From Alkalibacillus haloalkaliphilus (lineage in GTDB: Bacteria; Bacillota; Bacilli; Bacillales; Alkalibacillaceae), in assembly GCF_007991275.1 (NCBI RefSeq), contig NZ_BJYA01000014.1, positions 84,976-148,975 on the forward strand: DNA of 64,000 nucleotides, written 5' to 3'. Position numbers and translations under genes: made by a program. Below, one piece after another: positions 17,206 through 25,840 of this stretch. The notes under the pieces were generated by a model that was not told where the DNA came from, did no database searches, and saw only the letters and a program-made list of their open reading frames with translations. The stretch's first letter is position 1. Each line of letters opens with the position of its first letter.

Positions 17206-17580
17206 TTGTCATCAGCATTTGAAAACGATAAACCAATATTTGTACAAATTCGCGAGATCATAGAGGACCAAATTTTAGATAACCAACTGCTAGAGCATGA
17301 TCAAGCTCCATCAACCAATCAACTCGTAAACTTCTATAAGGTTAATCACCTCACCGTAGCAAAAGGGGTCAACCAACTTGTAGAAGAAGGCATCTTATAC
17401 AAAAAAAGAGGTGTTGGCATGTTCGTCAATGAAGGAGCAAAGGAAAAACTCGTACAAAAGAGGAAAGAAACATTCGTTGATGATTACATTAAAGGCATGA
17501 TCGCTGAAGCTCATAAACTACGCATTACAGAAGAAGAGTTATTCAATTTAATAAAGAAAACAAAGGAGCGTAATGAATAA
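17206..17580 (+). CDS. GntR/YtrA-family transcriptional regulator
   Basis: A 124-residue regulator: an N-terminal winged helix (PIFVQIREIIEDQIL, then STNQLVNFYKVNHLTVAKGVNQL as recognition region, and the wing VGMFVNEGA) and a short helical C-terminal dimerisation tail, as in the YtrA subfamily. Such proteins repress the ABC transporter genes that follow them. The best start is TTG at 17206, 5 nt after AAGGTGGTGA; upstream in-frame ATG at 17131 overlaps the -35 box and is rejected. The stop overlaps the start of the ATPase gene, implying translational coupling. Confidence 0.85.
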   Translation: MSSAFENDKPIFVQIREIIEDQILDNQLLEHDQAPSTNQLVNFYKVNHLTVAKGVNQLVEEGILYKKRGVGMFVNEGAKEKLVQKRKETFVDDYIKGMIAEAHKLRITEEELFNLIKKTKERNE

Positions 17581-18461
17581 TGGATATGTTAGAAGTACGT
17601 AATGTCGGCCTAACTTATAACGATTTTGTAGCAATAGATGACCTCACTTTTACTTTGGAACAAGGCAAAACATACGGTCTGTTAGGAAGAAATGGTGCAG
17701 GGAAAACATCAATACTATCGCTAATTGCCGCATTCCAATTACAAACAAAGGGTACAATCAAACTTAATAAGGCTTCAGTCTTTGAAAATCCGGAGTCTAT
17801 GCAAAAGATTAGTTTTGTTTATGACCAAGATTATAGTGAAGAGACCGAAAAAGTAAAAAAGCTTTTAGAAGCTACTAAAAAGTACCGCCCATATTTTGAT
17901 CAAGAGTATGCTGATTACCTAATTAAGAAATTTAAACTTCCATTAAATAAACCTGTTAAAAACTTATCCAAAGGGATGCAATCAGCTTTTAATGTGACAG
18001 TAGGCTTAGCAAGCCGCTCACCGATTACCATTTTTGATGAATCGTATCTAGGAATGGATGTTCCAACGCGAGAAATTTTCTATGAAGAAATCTTAAAAGA
18101 ACAAGGAGAAAATCCACGAATTATAATACTCTCAACACACCTTGTATCTGAAATGGACCATCTATTTGATGAAGTCTTAGTGGTCCATAAAGGTTCGTTA
18201 ATCGTTAAAGAACAATACGAAGATTTAATCTCGAAAGGGGTTCACATAACGGGCAACGAAAATTCCATTAATAAATTCATTCAAGGATATAAAGTTATAC
18301 ATGAACAAAAATTGGGCGGGACTAAATCTGCTCTTATTTATGGCAGCTTAACAGAACAAGATCGAGAATTAGCTAAAAAGGACGGATTACAGCTTAACCC
18401 TGCCACATTACAAGAGTTGTTTACACATCTAACGAAAGAAAAGGGGGATGAAGATGAGTAG
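17580..18461 (+). CDS. ABC transporter ATP-binding protein (YtrB-like)
   Basis: A 293-residue ABC ATPase with Walker A GRNGAGKTS (about residue 37), Q-loop region FVYDQDYS, a signature LSKGMQ, Walker B ITIFDES and the H-loop STHLVSEM. The residue after the catalytic Glu is Ser instead of the common Pro. A C-terminal ~80-residue extension follows. It partners with the membrane protein that overlaps its 3' end. Export or sensing of a cell-envelope compound is the usual role of GntR/YtrA-linked transporters; the substrate is unknown. Confidence 0.88.
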   Translation: MDMLEVRNVGLTYNDFVAIDDLTFTLEQGKTYGLLGRNGAGKTSILSLIAAFQLQTKGTIKLNKASVFENPESMQKISFVYDQDYSEETEKVKKLLEATKKYRPYFDQEYADYLIKKFKLPLNKPVKNLSKGMQSAFNVTVGLASRSPITIFDESYLGMDVPTREIFYEEILKEQGENPRIIILSTHLVSEMDHLFDEVLVVHKGSLIVKEQYEDLISKGVHITGNENSINKFIQGYKVIHEQKLGGTKSALIYGSLTEQDRELAKKDGLQLNPATLQELFTHLTKEKGDEDE

Positions 18462-19155
18462 ACACTGGGAAATTGCAAAAGACCTCTATTCAGAAAAGTT
18501 AAAATGGGCTTTATGGTTAATTATTGGTTCGGTAATTGTTAAGTACGGATTATATATGTTTGGAGACCTAATTGAAGGGTTCGATTCAACTGAACTTAGT
18601 GGGTTCATCTCATTCACTTCCAATCCAGCTAGAATATTTATGCTGATCGTCGGCTTATTATCAACTTATGTCTTTCTAACTTTCTTAGTTCAAAGTGGTA
18701 TTACAAGAAGAGATTACTATTATGGGACTTTAATGTCTGCCATTGGGTTATCCTTGACAATTCCAAGCATTTATTTAGTCTTAGAAGCGATTGAGTGGGT
18801 ACTATATACATTTACTCCTTACAATTTTGGATACACAAACCTTTCTAGCTCTGCTTTATTAGAGGAGTTTGTGAGTTATGTTTTAATTATATTGTTCTAT
18901 TTCATGGTTGGGTGGTTTATTACAATTGGGTTTTACCGCTACAACTGGATTAGTGGCTTATTGTTCATTCTAATTGCTGTCATTTCTGGAATGGTGATAG
19001 GGGCGTTCTGGGGTGATGAGATTGAAATCTTCGGTATAAGTATAAATTTAGGTAGCCTTCCGTTACTATTATCTAGCTTAGTAACAATATTTTTCATTAT
19101 AGCACTAACAGTCGTTAACCGCTTATTAACACGAGATATCAAAATAAAGATGTAG
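18454..19155 (+). CDS. ABC transporter membrane protein
   Basis: A 233-residue integral membrane protein with about six predicted helices (for example WALWLIIGSVIVKYGLYMF, FMLIVGLLSTYVFLTFLV and a last helix LLLSSLVTIFFIIALTVV). It overlaps the ATPase gene, as expected for its permease partner. Of two nearby ATGs, 18454 has AAGGGGG at correct spacing while 18448 directly abuts that site. No sequence family is recognised beyond ABC-2-like permeases of GntR-linked modules. The stop codon is inside a strong terminator. Confidence 0.8.
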   Translation: MSRHWEIAKDLYSEKLKWALWLIIGSVIVKYGLYMFGDLIEGFDSTELSGFISFTSNPARIFMLIVGLLSTYVFLTFLVQSGITRRDYYYGTLMSAIGLSLTIPSIYLVLEAIEWVLYTFTPYNFGYTNLSSSALLEEFVSYVLIILFYFMVGWFITIGFYRYNWISGLLFILIAVISGMVIGAFWGDEIEIFGISINLGSLPLLLSSLVTIFFIIALTVVNRLLTRDIKIKM

Positions 19156-19180
19156 AGCATAAAGCTCTACATCTTTATTT
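19142..19180. terminator. Strong bidirectional terminator
   Basis: A 17-bp perfect stem (AAATAAAGATGTAGAGC / GCTCTACATCTTTATTT) with a 5-nt loop spans the ends of the permease and EAL genes, encoding the last residues of both. Confidence 0.93.
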
Positions 19181-19889
19181 TTAACGGTGCAGGCTTTCCT
19201 AAATAAAAACCTTGGGCCTTTCGTACCCCAAGCTGTTTGGCAACATCCAACTCCTGCACCGTTTCTATGCCCTCTAATATAAAATCCGTTTCAGTTTCAT
19301 CGCAATACCCAACTAATGACTCAATCATTTTTTGCTTTAACGTCGAATGAGGTAACTCCCTAGTAAAATATTGATCCATCTTTACAATTTGGGGTTCTAA
19401 TTCAATCATTAACCGAAAAGAAGAGGAACCTTTTCCAACATCATCAATCGAAAACTTAAACCCGTTCTCCTTTAAGTTTCTCGTATTATAATGTAAATCA
19501 TCCAAAGTTTTGATAGCCTCTAGTTCAACTAATTCTATTACGACCTGACCTTTATTCAACCTTGTACTGTCTACTAAATCGATTATGAAAGGAACAAACT
19601 CTGATCGCCTAACTGTCGAAGGAAAGACATTAATATATAACAATTCGTCTTCTTCTAAGCGATAGTCAGAAAAGTATTTGACCGCCTTAGTTACCGATAA
19701 CTTGTCTAACTCAAATAACTGATCATACGAATCGGCTGAACGAAATGCTTGTTCAGGTGCGTCAAATAACTGTGAACGGAACAACGCTTCATAGGCTATA
19801 ATTCGGTTTTCTATTAAATTATAAATCGGCTGAAAAACATGATAGAAATTTTGACCTTCAATTAATTGTTGTACTCTTTTATTGGACAT
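19167..19889 (-). CDS. Stand-alone EAL-domain protein (putative c-di-GMP phosphodiesterase)
   Basis: A 240-residue cytoplasmic EAL domain with no GGDEF, PAS or membrane segment. Catalytic and metal residues appear retained: EAL in AYEALFRS, Asn in YINVFPS, ELVELE, SIDDVGKG (DDFG loop with Val for Phe), KMDQ, EGIE and QGFYLGKP. It should therefore bind and may hydrolyse cyclic di-GMP. Short EAL-only Bacillus proteins of this type (YkuI/YuxH-like) are alternatives as c-di-GMP receptors. I chose the ATG at 19889, 6 nt after AAAAGGGGTTG, over the TTG in that site. Confidence 0.85.
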   Translation of the reverse strand: MSNKRVQQLIEGQNFYHVFQPIYNLIENRIIAYEALFRSQLFDAPEQAFRSADSYDQLFELDKLSVTKAVKYFSDYRLEEDELLYINVFPSTVRRSEFVPFIIDLVDSTRLNKGQVVIELVELEAIKTLDDLHYNTRNLKENGFKFSIDDVGKGSSSFRLMIELEPQIVKMDQYFTRELPHSTLKQKMIESLVGYCDETETDFILEGIETVQELDVAKQLGVRKAQGFYLGKPAPLKIKM

Positions 19890-20039
19890 ATTTAACAACC
19901 CCTTTTAAAAGGTTTTTTACCATTACCCGTTACAAATAATAGGTAAACTTGTTCACTTCGATATACCTATAAAAACTTATATATGAATATACTACACTAA
20001 TCGACAACTATTTCGCCACATAACTGTTAAGTTTTTCTT

Positions 20040-20068
20040 TTGGGTAATAATAAAAAAGACGATATAAT
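20040..20068 (+). promoter_or_regulatory. Predicted sigma-A promoter of the yuzB-like gene
   Basis: TTGGGT (20040-20045), 17 nt, TATAAT (20063-20068), 36 bp before the start codon. Confidence 0.6.
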
Positions 20069-20104
20069 GAGGAGTGGCCCACTATATAGTTGGGAGGTAT
20101 TAAG

Positions 20105-20356
20105 ATGGGTATTGTTTTAGTTGAAATATGTGATGGGAACTTAATGACTGAAGTCGATCTTGAAGGGATTATTGAATCAGAATACCCTGAAGCTGACGTT
20201 ATTGAAAATACATGTTTAAATCAATGTGGCATGTGTGCCGTGCGCCCATTTGCCCTTGTGAATAATAGACGGATCTTCGGGAAAACACCTGAACAATGCG
20301 TAGAAAAGATTAAGAAAGCGATCGATGAAGAATTGGCAGCATTTAATGATTTCTAA
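20105..20356 (+). CDS. YuzB-like DUF1450 family protein
   Basis: An 83-residue protein of the DUF1450/YuzB type: a VEICDGNLMT start, a CLNQCGMC cysteine cluster at about residues 38-45 and PFALVNNRRIFG. The Cys pattern suggests a thioredoxin-like ferredoxin fold or metal site, but no activity is established. The ATG at 20105 follows GGGAGG; the TTG 15 nt earlier lies in that site. A small membrane-protein gene follows 15 bp later, probably co-transcribed. Confidence 0.82.
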   Translation: MGIVLVEICDGNLMTEVDLEGIIESEYPEADVIENTCLNQCGMCAVRPFALVNNRRIFGKTPEQCVEKIKKAIDEELAAFNDF

Positions 20357-20371
20357 TAGAGGATGAAAAAC

Positions 20372-20854
20372 ATGGGTTTAGTTAGAATTTTCAAAAGCAG
20401 CCTAAAGCTTCCGAGCAAGAAGGCTCTATTTTCTCTCAATCGTGAAAGCATGCGGGATACAATGATTTACATTTTAGTATTAATGTTTTTAATTTGTTTA
20501 CCTGATGCGACTAGAATTACGTATAATTATATAATTGGTGAACGTTCTATTCCTGTTGACTTATTTATTACGCAACTCATTATTATTTATCCTTTTTTAG
20601 TAGCTTTTTTAATGGTAGCAGGTGTGTCACTTCACGCTGGTATTGCTTATGTAACTAGATCTTTCATGAGACGTAAGCTTGCTTTTCAACAACTTTGGAA
20701 AATGACAGCCTACGCACTGACAATTCCTGTTATGTTAACCATTATTCTAAGAGCGTTTCAATTAGATTCTTTTCTGTTATTAGCATTACCTTTTATACTA
20801 TTGCACGTATTGTTGTATCAAATGATTACTGTATTTCCTAAACGAAAAACATGA
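20372..20854 (+). CDS. Four-helix membrane protein, DUF1189-like
   Basis: A 160-residue integral membrane protein. After a basic N-terminus (RIFKSSLKLPSKKALFSL) it has about four hydrophobic helices: TMIYILVLMFLICLP, LFITQLIIIYPFLVAFLMV, MTAYALTIPVMLTIIL and FLLLALPFILLHVLL. The layout resembles DUF1189 (YqgA-like) proteins but shorter, so the family is tentative. Start ATG 20372 lies 10 nt after AGAGG; an upstream ATG at 20363 abuts that site. Second gene after yuzB, ending in a convergent terminator. Confidence 0.65.
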   Translation: MGLVRIFKSSLKLPSKKALFSLNRESMRDTMIYILVLMFLICLPDATRITYNYIIGERSIPVDLFITQLIIIYPFLVAFLMVAGVSLHAGIAYVTRSFMRRKLAFQQLWKMTAYALTIPVMLTIILRAFQLDSFLLLALPFILLHVLLYQMITVFPKRKT

Positions 20855-20895
20855 GTTGTTTTGAAACATATTAGTTTTCAAAACAACTCTTTTTT
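20853..20895. terminator. Bidirectional terminator
   Basis: GAGTTGTTTTGAAA pairs with TTTTCAAAACAACTC and is followed by six T, between the convergent ends at 20854 and 20894. Confidence 0.9.
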
Positions 20896-21307
20896 ATGAC
20901 GCTTTTTCTTCTTTTAACGTTACATAAAAGTGCTTTAACTGCTCATAGTATTGACCTTGAATATCGACAACTAATTGTTCAATGACTTTCTTCGTATGAA
21001 TATAGTGAGTGAGGTTTTGCCTATTTAATGCTTTCATCCAGTCTTGTTCATTTGCAATGAATTCATATTGAGCAGACTCTTTTATAGCCTGTCGATGTGA
21101 AGACACTTCAACTCCATTTTTTGCGTCTAAATAATCAATGATTGTATTTAAACCATGCTCTAACGCCACTTCAAACATATGAATAAAGCCTGCTTTTTCT
21201 AAATCGTCTTCAAAAATTTCTTCACTATACTGAGCTAACATTAGAAAGCTTTGTTCAAATGTATCAAATCGTTGCTTCCACCTTAATTCTTTACTTGAAT
21301 CCATCAT
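20894..21307 (-). CDS. Orphan HI0074/HEPN-type nucleotidyltransferase substrate-binding-like protein
   Basis: A 137-residue helical protein clearly related to the one at 55284-55688: both begin with a RWKQRF motif, then FE..F..L, a VALEHGLNTIIDYL helix and a NRQNLTH stretch near residue 95. That puts it in the HI0074 (NTase substrate-binding) branch of the HEPN superfamily. Unlike the pair at 55 kb there is no nucleotidyltransferase gene beside it. The motif aligned to RX4HXY reads RQNLTHYIH (Arg96, His101), with the Tyr moved to the next position, so modification by a MntA enzyme is doubtful. It lies 9 bp after an HD-domain gene. Confidence 0.75.
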   Translation of the reverse strand: MMDSSKELRWKQRFDTFEQSFLMLAQYSEEIFEDDLEKAGFIHMFEVALEHGLNTIIDYLDAKNGVEVSSHRQAIKESAQYEFIANEQDWMKALNRQNLTHYIHTKKVIEQLVVDIQGQYYEQLKHFYVTLKEEKAS

Positions 21308-21316
21308 CTTTTCTCC

Positions 21317-21934
21317 TTATAGCTTTGCTTTAATTTCATTAACATCCACATGTGCTTCTGTCATTTTTTGTTCCGCTTCTTCTTCAATTAGGTCTTTAAG
21401 CGTTGTCATAGCCTGATCAAAACCAACATGTCGATCTAATAAGTAACTCATTTCGTACTCAATATCTAACCATGTATCTAGATCCGCTTCATTATGCTGA
21501 ATTTGAGCTTCAAGTTTATCTAGCGCATTGGCGACTTTAGCTTCGTATGTTTCTTTCCCTTCAAACTCATACCATAGCTGTTCAATTTCTTCGCCAAGTT
21601 TATGATTTAGTTTCGTTCTAAAGTTCTCAATCGCCTTTTGTTCATTATGTGCTTTAGCCGCTTTCATTTCTTCATTCGTTAGTGTATCAAAGGCAGGGAT
21701 ATCGCCTGCTTCAATCTCTACTAAATCATGAATTGTAATCATCTTTAACAATTTTAGCATATCAACTTCTCGCTCTAAAAATGGCTCAATTAAAATGGCC
21801 ATTAACGACAACCGCCACGTATGTTCAGCTACACTCTCTCGCCTTCCATCAGATAACCAACTATGACGCATTTCGCTTTTTAACTTCTCAGCTAAATGAA
21901 TGACTTCTAGTACATTTTTCAATTCCTTTCTCAT
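21317..21934 (-). CDS. HD-domain hydrolase (HDDC2/YfbR-like)
   Basis: A 205-residue HD-superfamily protein. SVAEHTWRLSLMA gives the first His, ITIHDLVEIEAGDIPAFD the HD pair and following residues, and VANALDKLEA the distal Asp. The order matches the HD_3 (HDDC2/YfbR) class of deoxynucleoside 5'-monophosphatases. Function on dNMPs is inference from family. AGGAAGGGG precedes the ATG. It is located between a MFS transporter gene (15 bp upstream) and an orphan HEPN-type gene (9 bp downstream) on the same strand. Confidence 0.85.
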   Translation of the reverse strand: MRKELKNVLEVIHLAEKLKSEMRHSWLSDGRRESVAEHTWRLSLMAILIEPFLEREVDMLKLLKMITIHDLVEIEAGDIPAFDTLTNEEMKAAKAHNEQKAIENFRTKLNHKLGEEIEQLWYEFEGKETYEAKVANALDKLEAQIQHNEADLDTWLDIEYEMSYLLDRHVGFDQAMTTLKDLIEEEAEQKMTEAHVDVNEIKAKL

Positions 21935-21949
21935 ACCCTTCCCCTTCCT

Positions 21950-23128
21950 CTATACATAAGCATTTCGACTAGCCTTAATGCCAAAGAACGTCATGACGAC
22001 ACATACGATAAGTAAAGTTATGATCGGCCCATTCCAAGAGTTTGTTAAATCAAACATAAACCCAATCACAAACGGGCCAACTGCCGCCAATAAATAACCT
22101 ACTGATTGCGCCATGCCTGATAAATTAGCCGCTTGCTTTGCATTACGTGCTCTTAAGCTCAAAAACGTCAGGGACAAGCCGATCGTCGCCCCTTGTGCAA
22201 CACCTAATAATACGACACTTGTTACAATGATCCATAAATGACCACCGATCAAAAGTAAAATAAAACCAGGCAAATACAAAATACCAACGACGACCATAAT
22301 TGGCTTTTGATTAACTAAACGGCCAGCTAAGTAAGGTGCAATCATCGTTGATGGTAACCCTACTATTTGTAAAATTGACACCATCCAACCTGATAGAGCT
22401 AAACTCATACCACCAGTATGTAAAATCTCTGGTAACCAAGTGACTAAACAGTAAAACAAAAAAGACTGCAGGCCCATAAATATAGTGACTTGCCAAGCTA
22501 ATTTAGATGACCAAACCAAGCTCCCTGTCGGATTTGCTATTTGTTTATTTGCGTCACTTTGATTTCGCTTAAGTTGTGGGATCCAAAAAATAATCGCAAC
22601 GATTGTAATGGCTCCCCAAAACAACAACGCTCCTTGCCATCCAAAATTCAAATCATGAGCTATTGGAACACTAACACCTGAAGCAATACTCGCCGCTCCA
22701 CTCATTGCTAACGTATACACCCCAGTCATTAGACCAACTTGTGCAGCGAATTTATGCTTAACGATACTTGGTAAAATAACATTACATATAGCAATACCTG
22801 AGCCGACTAAAAAAGTTCCAATAAACAATAAGGATACAGCATCTGTCGGACGAATAACGATTCCAATGCTAAGCAAAATTAAACCAATGAAAATTGTCCA
22901 CTCATTACCGTAACGAGCAGACAACTTAGGGGCAAATAAAGATAATCCAGCAAAAGCGAGTAACGGCAATGTAGTTAGTAAACCCGCTACACTATTACTG
23001 ATCCCTATATCCGCCCTTATATCACCAATAATCGGCCCAACAGCTGTAATTGATGGCCTTAAATTAAAAGCAACAAATATGATCCCTATAATTAATAATA
23101 TTGTTTTGAGCTTGTTATCTTTAAACAT
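21950..23128 (-). CDS. MFS transporter, CynX/NimT type
   Basis: A 392-residue 12-helix major facilitator protein. The beginning IFVAFNLRPSITAVGPI and the middle WLPEILHTGGMSLALSGWM are hallmarks of the CynX/NimT (cyanate / 2-nitroimidazole transporter) family, which includes YycB of B. subtilis. Direction and substrate cannot be told from sequence. First gene of a likely three-gene transcript with the HD and orphan HEPN-type genes. Start ATG at 23128 has a modest AGAGG site. Confidence 0.87.
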   Translation of the reverse strand: MFKDNKLKTILLIIGIIFVAFNLRPSITAVGPIIGDIRADIGISNSVAGLLTTLPLLAFAGLSLFAPKLSARYGNEWTIFIGLILLSIGIVIRPTDAVSLLFIGTFLVGSGIAICNVILPSIVKHKFAAQVGLMTGVYTLAMSGAASIASGVSVPIAHDLNFGWQGALLFWGAITIVAIIFWIPQLKRNQSDANKQIANPTGSLVWSSKLAWQVTIFMGLQSFLFYCLVTWLPEILHTGGMSLALSGWMVSILQIVGLPSTMIAPYLAGRLVNQKPIMVVVGILYLPGFILLLIGGHLWIIVTSVVLLGVAQGATIGLSLTFLSLRARNAKQAANLSGMAQSVGYLLAAVGPFVIGFMFDLTNSWNGPIITLLIVCVVMTFFGIKASRNAYV

Positions 23129-23232
23129 ATGTATAACCTCTTTTTACTTGTTGGACTTCTCTTTATCTTTCTACATATGTCTTTATTTTAGCAAAGTATT
23201 AACACGAATTAACCATTTGACGTGAAAATAAA

Positions 23233-23259
23233 CAAAAAAACTCGCCATAACGACGAGTT
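23233..23259 (-). terminator. Terminator of the sugar ABC transporter operon
   Basis: AACTCG / CGAGTT stem followed on the minus strand by seven T, 5 bp after the permease stop codon. Confidence 0.75.
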
Positions 23260-23263
23260 AGAG

Positions 23264-24307
23264 TTAAATAATCTTTTTACGTTGAAGTAATACTGCTGCA
23301 ATGACAATTAATCCTTTAAACGCATCCCTTAATAATGGGGGGACACCAAATAAGTTTAATAAATTGTTAAGAACAGCTATAATTAATACACCATAGACAG
23401 TTCCTAATATAAAACCTCTTCCACCCATCATACTTGTTCCACCAACAACTGCAGCTGCAATAGCATCCATTTCTAAACCTCTTCCAGCACCAGCAAAGTC
23501 CATTGAACCTACACGAGATACTTGAATAATTGCCGCTATAGAAACTAGTAGTCCCATCAGAGCATAAACACGTAACTTCACCTTATCTACATTGATACCA
23601 GACAACCTTGCACCTTTTTCATTTGAGCCAACAGCTATAATCTGTCTTCCAAATGTCGTTCTTTTTGAAACGTAGTACATAATGGCCGCTATGAGTAACC
23701 AATATATAATTGGCATAATCATAACATTACCTATTTTTAAACTAGCAATTTGCAAAAACTCAGTTGGAACTCTAGGGTTATAGCCCTGCATAAAGTGCTG
23801 AGTTACACTTCTGAAGACCATCATAGCACCTAAAGTCGCAATAAATGGCGGTACCAATCCTTTTGTCACGGTTACACCAATCAATGAACCAAGTAAATAA
23901 CCAAATGCCATGGTTAACAACATAGTGAAAATAATAGCAGGAACTCCTGTTATACCTATCATTGCAAATAAACCACGTTCGCCAATGTCGATCAAAGTCA
24001 TGGCGAATGCACCTGTTGCAACTAAAGTCGCTCCTACGGATAAATCAATTCCACCCGTCATGATTACAAACGTCATACCTAAAGCCACAATAGCTACTCC
24101 TGCGTTATTTCTTAGTATGTTGATCCAGTTATTAACCCACGTCTGAAACCATTCACCAAAAGAGTTAAAGTCAAATCCAAGAGTTAACGTTTGTAATATA
24201 ACCATAATTATTAAAGCGATGAAGATACTGAACAAAGGGTCATTTTGCCACTTATCCTTAAACCATTCGACAAAGCCTCTCCTTACACTTACTGCTCCTG
24301 CTTCCAT
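23264..24307 (-). CDS. Sugar ABC transporter permease, RbsC-like
   Basis: A 347-residue permease of the BPD_transp_2 (ribose/xylose/galactose) type with about ten helices. Diagnostic stretches are ALGMTFVIMTGGIDLSVGA, GLVPPFIATLGAM and DAIAAAVVGGTSMMGGRG. It is the last gene of the operon and overlaps the ATPase gene by 19 bp, indicating coupled translation. The N-terminus has an extra ~20-residue cytoplasmic segment. Works with the ATPase and lipoprotein at 24289 and 25911 to import an unidentified carbohydrate. Confidence 0.93.
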   Translation of the reverse strand: MEAGAVSVRRGFVEWFKDKWQNDPLFSIFIALIIMVILQTLTLGFDFNSFGEWFQTWVNNWINILRNNAGVAIVALGMTFVIMTGGIDLSVGATLVATGAFAMTLIDIGERGLFAMIGITGVPAIIFTMLLTMAFGYLLGSLIGVTVTKGLVPPFIATLGAMMVFRSVTQHFMQGYNPRVPTEFLQIASLKIGNVMIMPIIYWLLIAAIMYYVSKRTTFGRQIIAVGSNEKGARLSGINVDKVKLRVYALMGLLVSIAAIIQVSRVGSMDFAGAGRGLEMDAIAAAVVGGTSMMGGRGFILGTVYGVLIIAVLNNLLNLFGVPPLLRDAFKGLIVIAAVLLQRKKII

Positions 24308-25815
24308 AACGGTTTCCCCTCACCTTCTAATTCTAACTCTCCCCCTGTCGCTAAAGTCATGATGTTATGGTCAGTCATTTCTTTCCCTTTTAATTCACCT
24401 TGAACTGTCCCGTGATACATAACCATTGTTCGGTCACAAACTCTAATAATTTCTTGGGCTTCACTTGATAGAACGACAACAGCAATCTTTTGGTCAGCCA
24501 AGTCTAAAATAATATCATATATATCCTCTTTAGCACCTACATCAACACCTTGAGTTGGGTTATCTAAAATTAGTATTTTAGGACCCGTATTTAACCATTT
24601 CGAAAGCACAACTTTTTGCTGGTTCCCACCTGACAGTTTAGTAATATTATCTGTCCACTTATCCATTTTGATGTTCAGTTTGTCTCGTTGTTTTTCAAAT
24701 TGTTGTTTGTGAATATCTTTATTTATAATTCCGAACTTAGAGTACTGCGGCCATGTAGCAATGGCACTATTCTCAAGGATATCCATATCACTAATAATGG
24801 CGTTTTCCTTCCGGTTTCGTGGAAGGTAAGCAATACCATTTTTGATCGCATCCATTGTGCTATTTGTTGATACTTTCTTATCATTAACGTATATGGCGCC
24901 AGAGCTTACCCCTTTCGAACCAAAAATCGATTGAAAAAGTTCACTTCTACCATCCCCTAGAAGGCCTGTAAACCCCACTACTTCACCCGCTTTGATTGAA
25001 AAGTTAATATCTTTAAATTGTTGCTCATATGTAAGGTTTTCAATACGTAACACTTCTTCTCCTAAGGGTCTTTCACGTATAAGCGGTTCAGTTCTAACAT
25101 CATATCCAACCATAAACCTAGCAATATCATTGATCGTAACATCTTCAACGTAACCTTCTGATACTAATCCACCATCACGTAAAACAGCATAGCGATCACA
25201 AATTCTCTTAACCTCTTTTAATTTGTGAGAAATGAAAATTAACCCTACCCCTTGTTCACGTAAAGTATTCATCATTCCAAAAACACGATTAATTTCTGTG
25301 TCTGTCAATGAAGTTGTTGGCTCATCCATTATGATGATAGATGCATTCGTTGACATCGCTCGACAAATTTCCACTATCTGCTTATATGATGCATCAAGGT
25401 CTCCCACCAACGCTTTAGGATCTAAGTCAATATCCATTCTCTTGAAAAGGTCCTCTGTTTCTTTTATCATTTTTTTGTGATCTAACTGACCAAACCTCTT
25501 TTTCGGTTCCCTACCAATAAACATGTTTTCATAGACTGGCAAATCATTAATTAAGTTAAGCTCCTGGTGAATAAAAGCAATCCCTGAACTCTGAGAGTCT
25601 GCTGGTTTTTCAAAGCTCACACTTTCACCATTAATACAGATTTCGCCTCGGTCCAGCGGTAGTACTCCACCTAAGATGTTCATTAAGGTGGATTTACCGG
25701 CACCATTCTCACCAAGTAAAGCATAGATTTCCCCACCGTTAACTGTAATTGAAACATCTTCTAAGACTTTGTTACTTCCAAAAGATTTATTAACATTAAG
25801 CATTTCAACCTGCAT
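24289..25815 (-). CDS. Sugar ABC transporter ATPase, RbsA/MglA-like (two ABC domains)
   Basis: A 508-residue duplicated ATPase of the CUT2 class. The first half has Walker A GENGAGKST, Walker B IIMDEPTTSL and H-loop FISHKL. The second half has a degenerate Walker A (GLLGDGRSE) but an intact signature LSGGNQQKV and LILDNPTQGVD. This asymmetry is normal for the ribose/galactose family. It is preceded by a 33-bp intercistronic hairpin after the solute-binding protein gene, and GGAAGTGA before its ATG. Confidence 0.94.
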   Translation of the reverse strand: MQVEMLNVNKSFGSNKVLEDVSITVNGGEIYALLGENGAGKSTLMNILGGVLPLDRGEICINGESVSFEKPADSQSSGIAFIHQELNLINDLPVYENMFIGREPKKRFGQLDHKKMIKETEDLFKRMDIDLDPKALVGDLDASYKQIVEICRAMSTNASIIIMDEPTTSLTDTEINRVFGMMNTLREQGVGLIFISHKLKEVKRICDRYAVLRDGGLVSEGYVEDVTINDIARFMVGYDVRTEPLIRERPLGEEVLRIENLTYEQQFKDINFSIKAGEVVGFTGLLGDGRSELFQSIFGSKGVSSGAIYVNDKKVSTNSTMDAIKNGIAYLPRNRKENAIISDMDILENSAIATWPQYSKFGIINKDIHKQQFEKQRDKLNIKMDKWTDNITKLSGGNQQKVVLSKWLNTGPKILILDNPTQGVDVGAKEDIYDIILDLADQKIAVVVLSSEAQEIIRVCDRTMVMYHGTVQGELKGKEMTDHNIMTLATGGELELEGEGKPLWKQEQ

Positions 25816-25840
25816 AAGATCACTTCCATAATTAATGATA

